From Comamonadaceae bacterium (GTDB lineage Bacteria; Pseudomonadota; Gammaproteobacteria; Burkholderiales; Burkholderiaceae), in contig CANCCJ010000118.1 in NCBI GenBank assembly GCA_947374535.1, positions 1 through 7,985 on the forward strand: a stretch of DNA of 7,985 bases, read 5' to 3'. Position numbers and translations under genes: made by a program. Every line of letters begins with the position of its first letter. Within the stretch, counting starts at the first letter, position 1. Of this stretch, positions 7,441-7,985 are shown piece after piece. Below the pieces are notes generated by a model. That model saw only the letters and a list, made by a program, of their open reading frames with translations, did not search any database and was not told the DNA's origin.

Positions 7441-7985
7441 ATGGCCTTCAAAGACATTCAAATCCTGCGCATGAACTATTTGCGTGGGCCCAACATCTGG
7501 ACTTACCGACCCATCATCGAAGCACTGATCGACTTGGGCGAGATGGAAGACCACCCCTCCAACAAAATCGACGGCTTCAACGACCGCATCAATGGCTGGC
7601 TGCCCGGCTTGGTCGAGCACCACTGCGGTGTGGGCCACCGTGGCGGCTTCTTGACCCGCTTGGTAGGTGGCACTTGGATGGGCCACATCATGGAGCACGT
7701 CTCGATTGAGTTACAGCTCTTAGCAGGTGCACGTGCTGAATTTGGCAAGGCCCGCGAAATCAGCAAGCGCGGCATCTACAAAGTGGTGTTCCGCACCGAG
7801 CACGAAGAACTGGGCCGCGAAAGTTTCCTCGCCGCCCGTGAGCTCGTGATGGCCGCTGCCAACAACAAGCCCTTCGACATCACGGCCACCGTGGACCGTT
7901 TGAAAAAGATTGCCGACTTGCGCTGCCTAGGCCCCAGCACCGCGTGCATCGTCGATGCAGCCGTTGAACGCAAGACGCCTTTCAT
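7441..7985 (+). CDS. cphA: Cyanophycin synthetase, N-terminal part (3' end beyond window)
   Basis: Cyanophycin synthetase polymerises L-aspartate and attaches L-arginine to each side chain using ATP, making the cytoplasmic nitrogen and carbon reserve cyanophycin. The frame stays open from ATG 7441 to the window edge, giving 181 residues, about a fifth to a quarter of the usual length. The visible part is the N-terminal domain: MAFKDIQILR, then LRGPNIWTYRP (14-24), EDHPSN, and the GGF-x2-RL-VGGTWMGH segment leading into EHVSIELQ (E85-H86). The end, GPSTACIVDAAVERKTPF, is the usual lead-in to the ATP-grasp domain; that domain and the Mur-ligase-like domain are outside. The start is fixed by the conserved N-terminus, but no Shine-Dalgarno site precedes it. 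Related genomes, as I recall, often carry two tandem cphA paralogues, so a second copy may follow. Confidence 0.93.
   Translation, partial: MAFKDIQILRMNYLRGPNIWTYRPIIEALIDLGEMEDHPSNKIDGFNDRINGWLPGLVEHHCGVGHRGGFLTRLVGGTWMGHIMEHVSIELQLLAGARAEFGKAREISKRGIYKVVFRTEHEELGRESFLAARELVMAAANNKPFDITATVDRLKKIADLRCLGPSTACIVDAAVERKTPF

Noticed and set aside
7243..7698. Minus-strand open frame running through the cphA start and the intergenic gap
   Set aside because: It opposes the conserved CphA N-terminal domain and shows no recognisable protein features.

Overview
The window looks like chromosomal DNA from a betaproteobacterium, most likely order Burkholderiales and plausibly a freshwater Comamonadaceae (Limnohabitans/Rhodoferax-like). 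This rests on the DnaK and DnaJ sequence flavour, the mid-50s GC content judged by eye, and the pairing of a cyanophycin synthetase with an ABC transporter and a DUF1854 protein. Genus is a guess; no search was run. I see no insertion sequence, phage gene, tRNA, rRNA or CRISPR array.

Layout: (1) 1-2763, plus strand: the 3' three quarters of dnaK, then complete dnaJ, the Hsp70/Hsp40 chaperone pair. A strong 16-bp hairpin with a GAAA loop sits in the gap between them. (2) 2808-4475, plus strand: an intact EptA/MCR-type lipid A phosphoethanolamine transferase, 44 bp after dnaJ. A second hairpin lies across the space between its ribosome binding site and its start codon. (3) 4488-7243, minus strand: a two-gene operon of an ABC exporter-type protein (N-terminal cytosolic domain, zinc ribbon, six-helix membrane domain, ATPase) followed by a DUF1854 protein, joined by an ATGA stop/start overlap. 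(4) 7244-7440: a 197-bp divergent regulatory gap. (5) 7441 to the end, plus strand: the N-terminal domain of a cyanophycin synthetase (cphA), cut by the window edge.

How the parts work together: DnaK and DnaJ refold proteins in the cytoplasm. EptA acts at the periplasmic face of the inner membrane and decorates lipid A. The right half is the most interesting part. The ABC transporter and DUF1854 protein diverge from cphA, an arrangement I recall from other proteobacteria, where the two families carry names such as 'cyanophycin metabolism-associated'. I know of no experimentally proven function for the pair. They are candidates for moving a substrate or product of cyanophycin (multi-L-arginyl-poly-L-aspartate) metabolism across the membrane, or for a membrane role linked to storage granules.

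Several RNA hairpins and a helically phased ATCGAT repeat in the divergent promoter region are reported as separate observations. Their function is inferred only.
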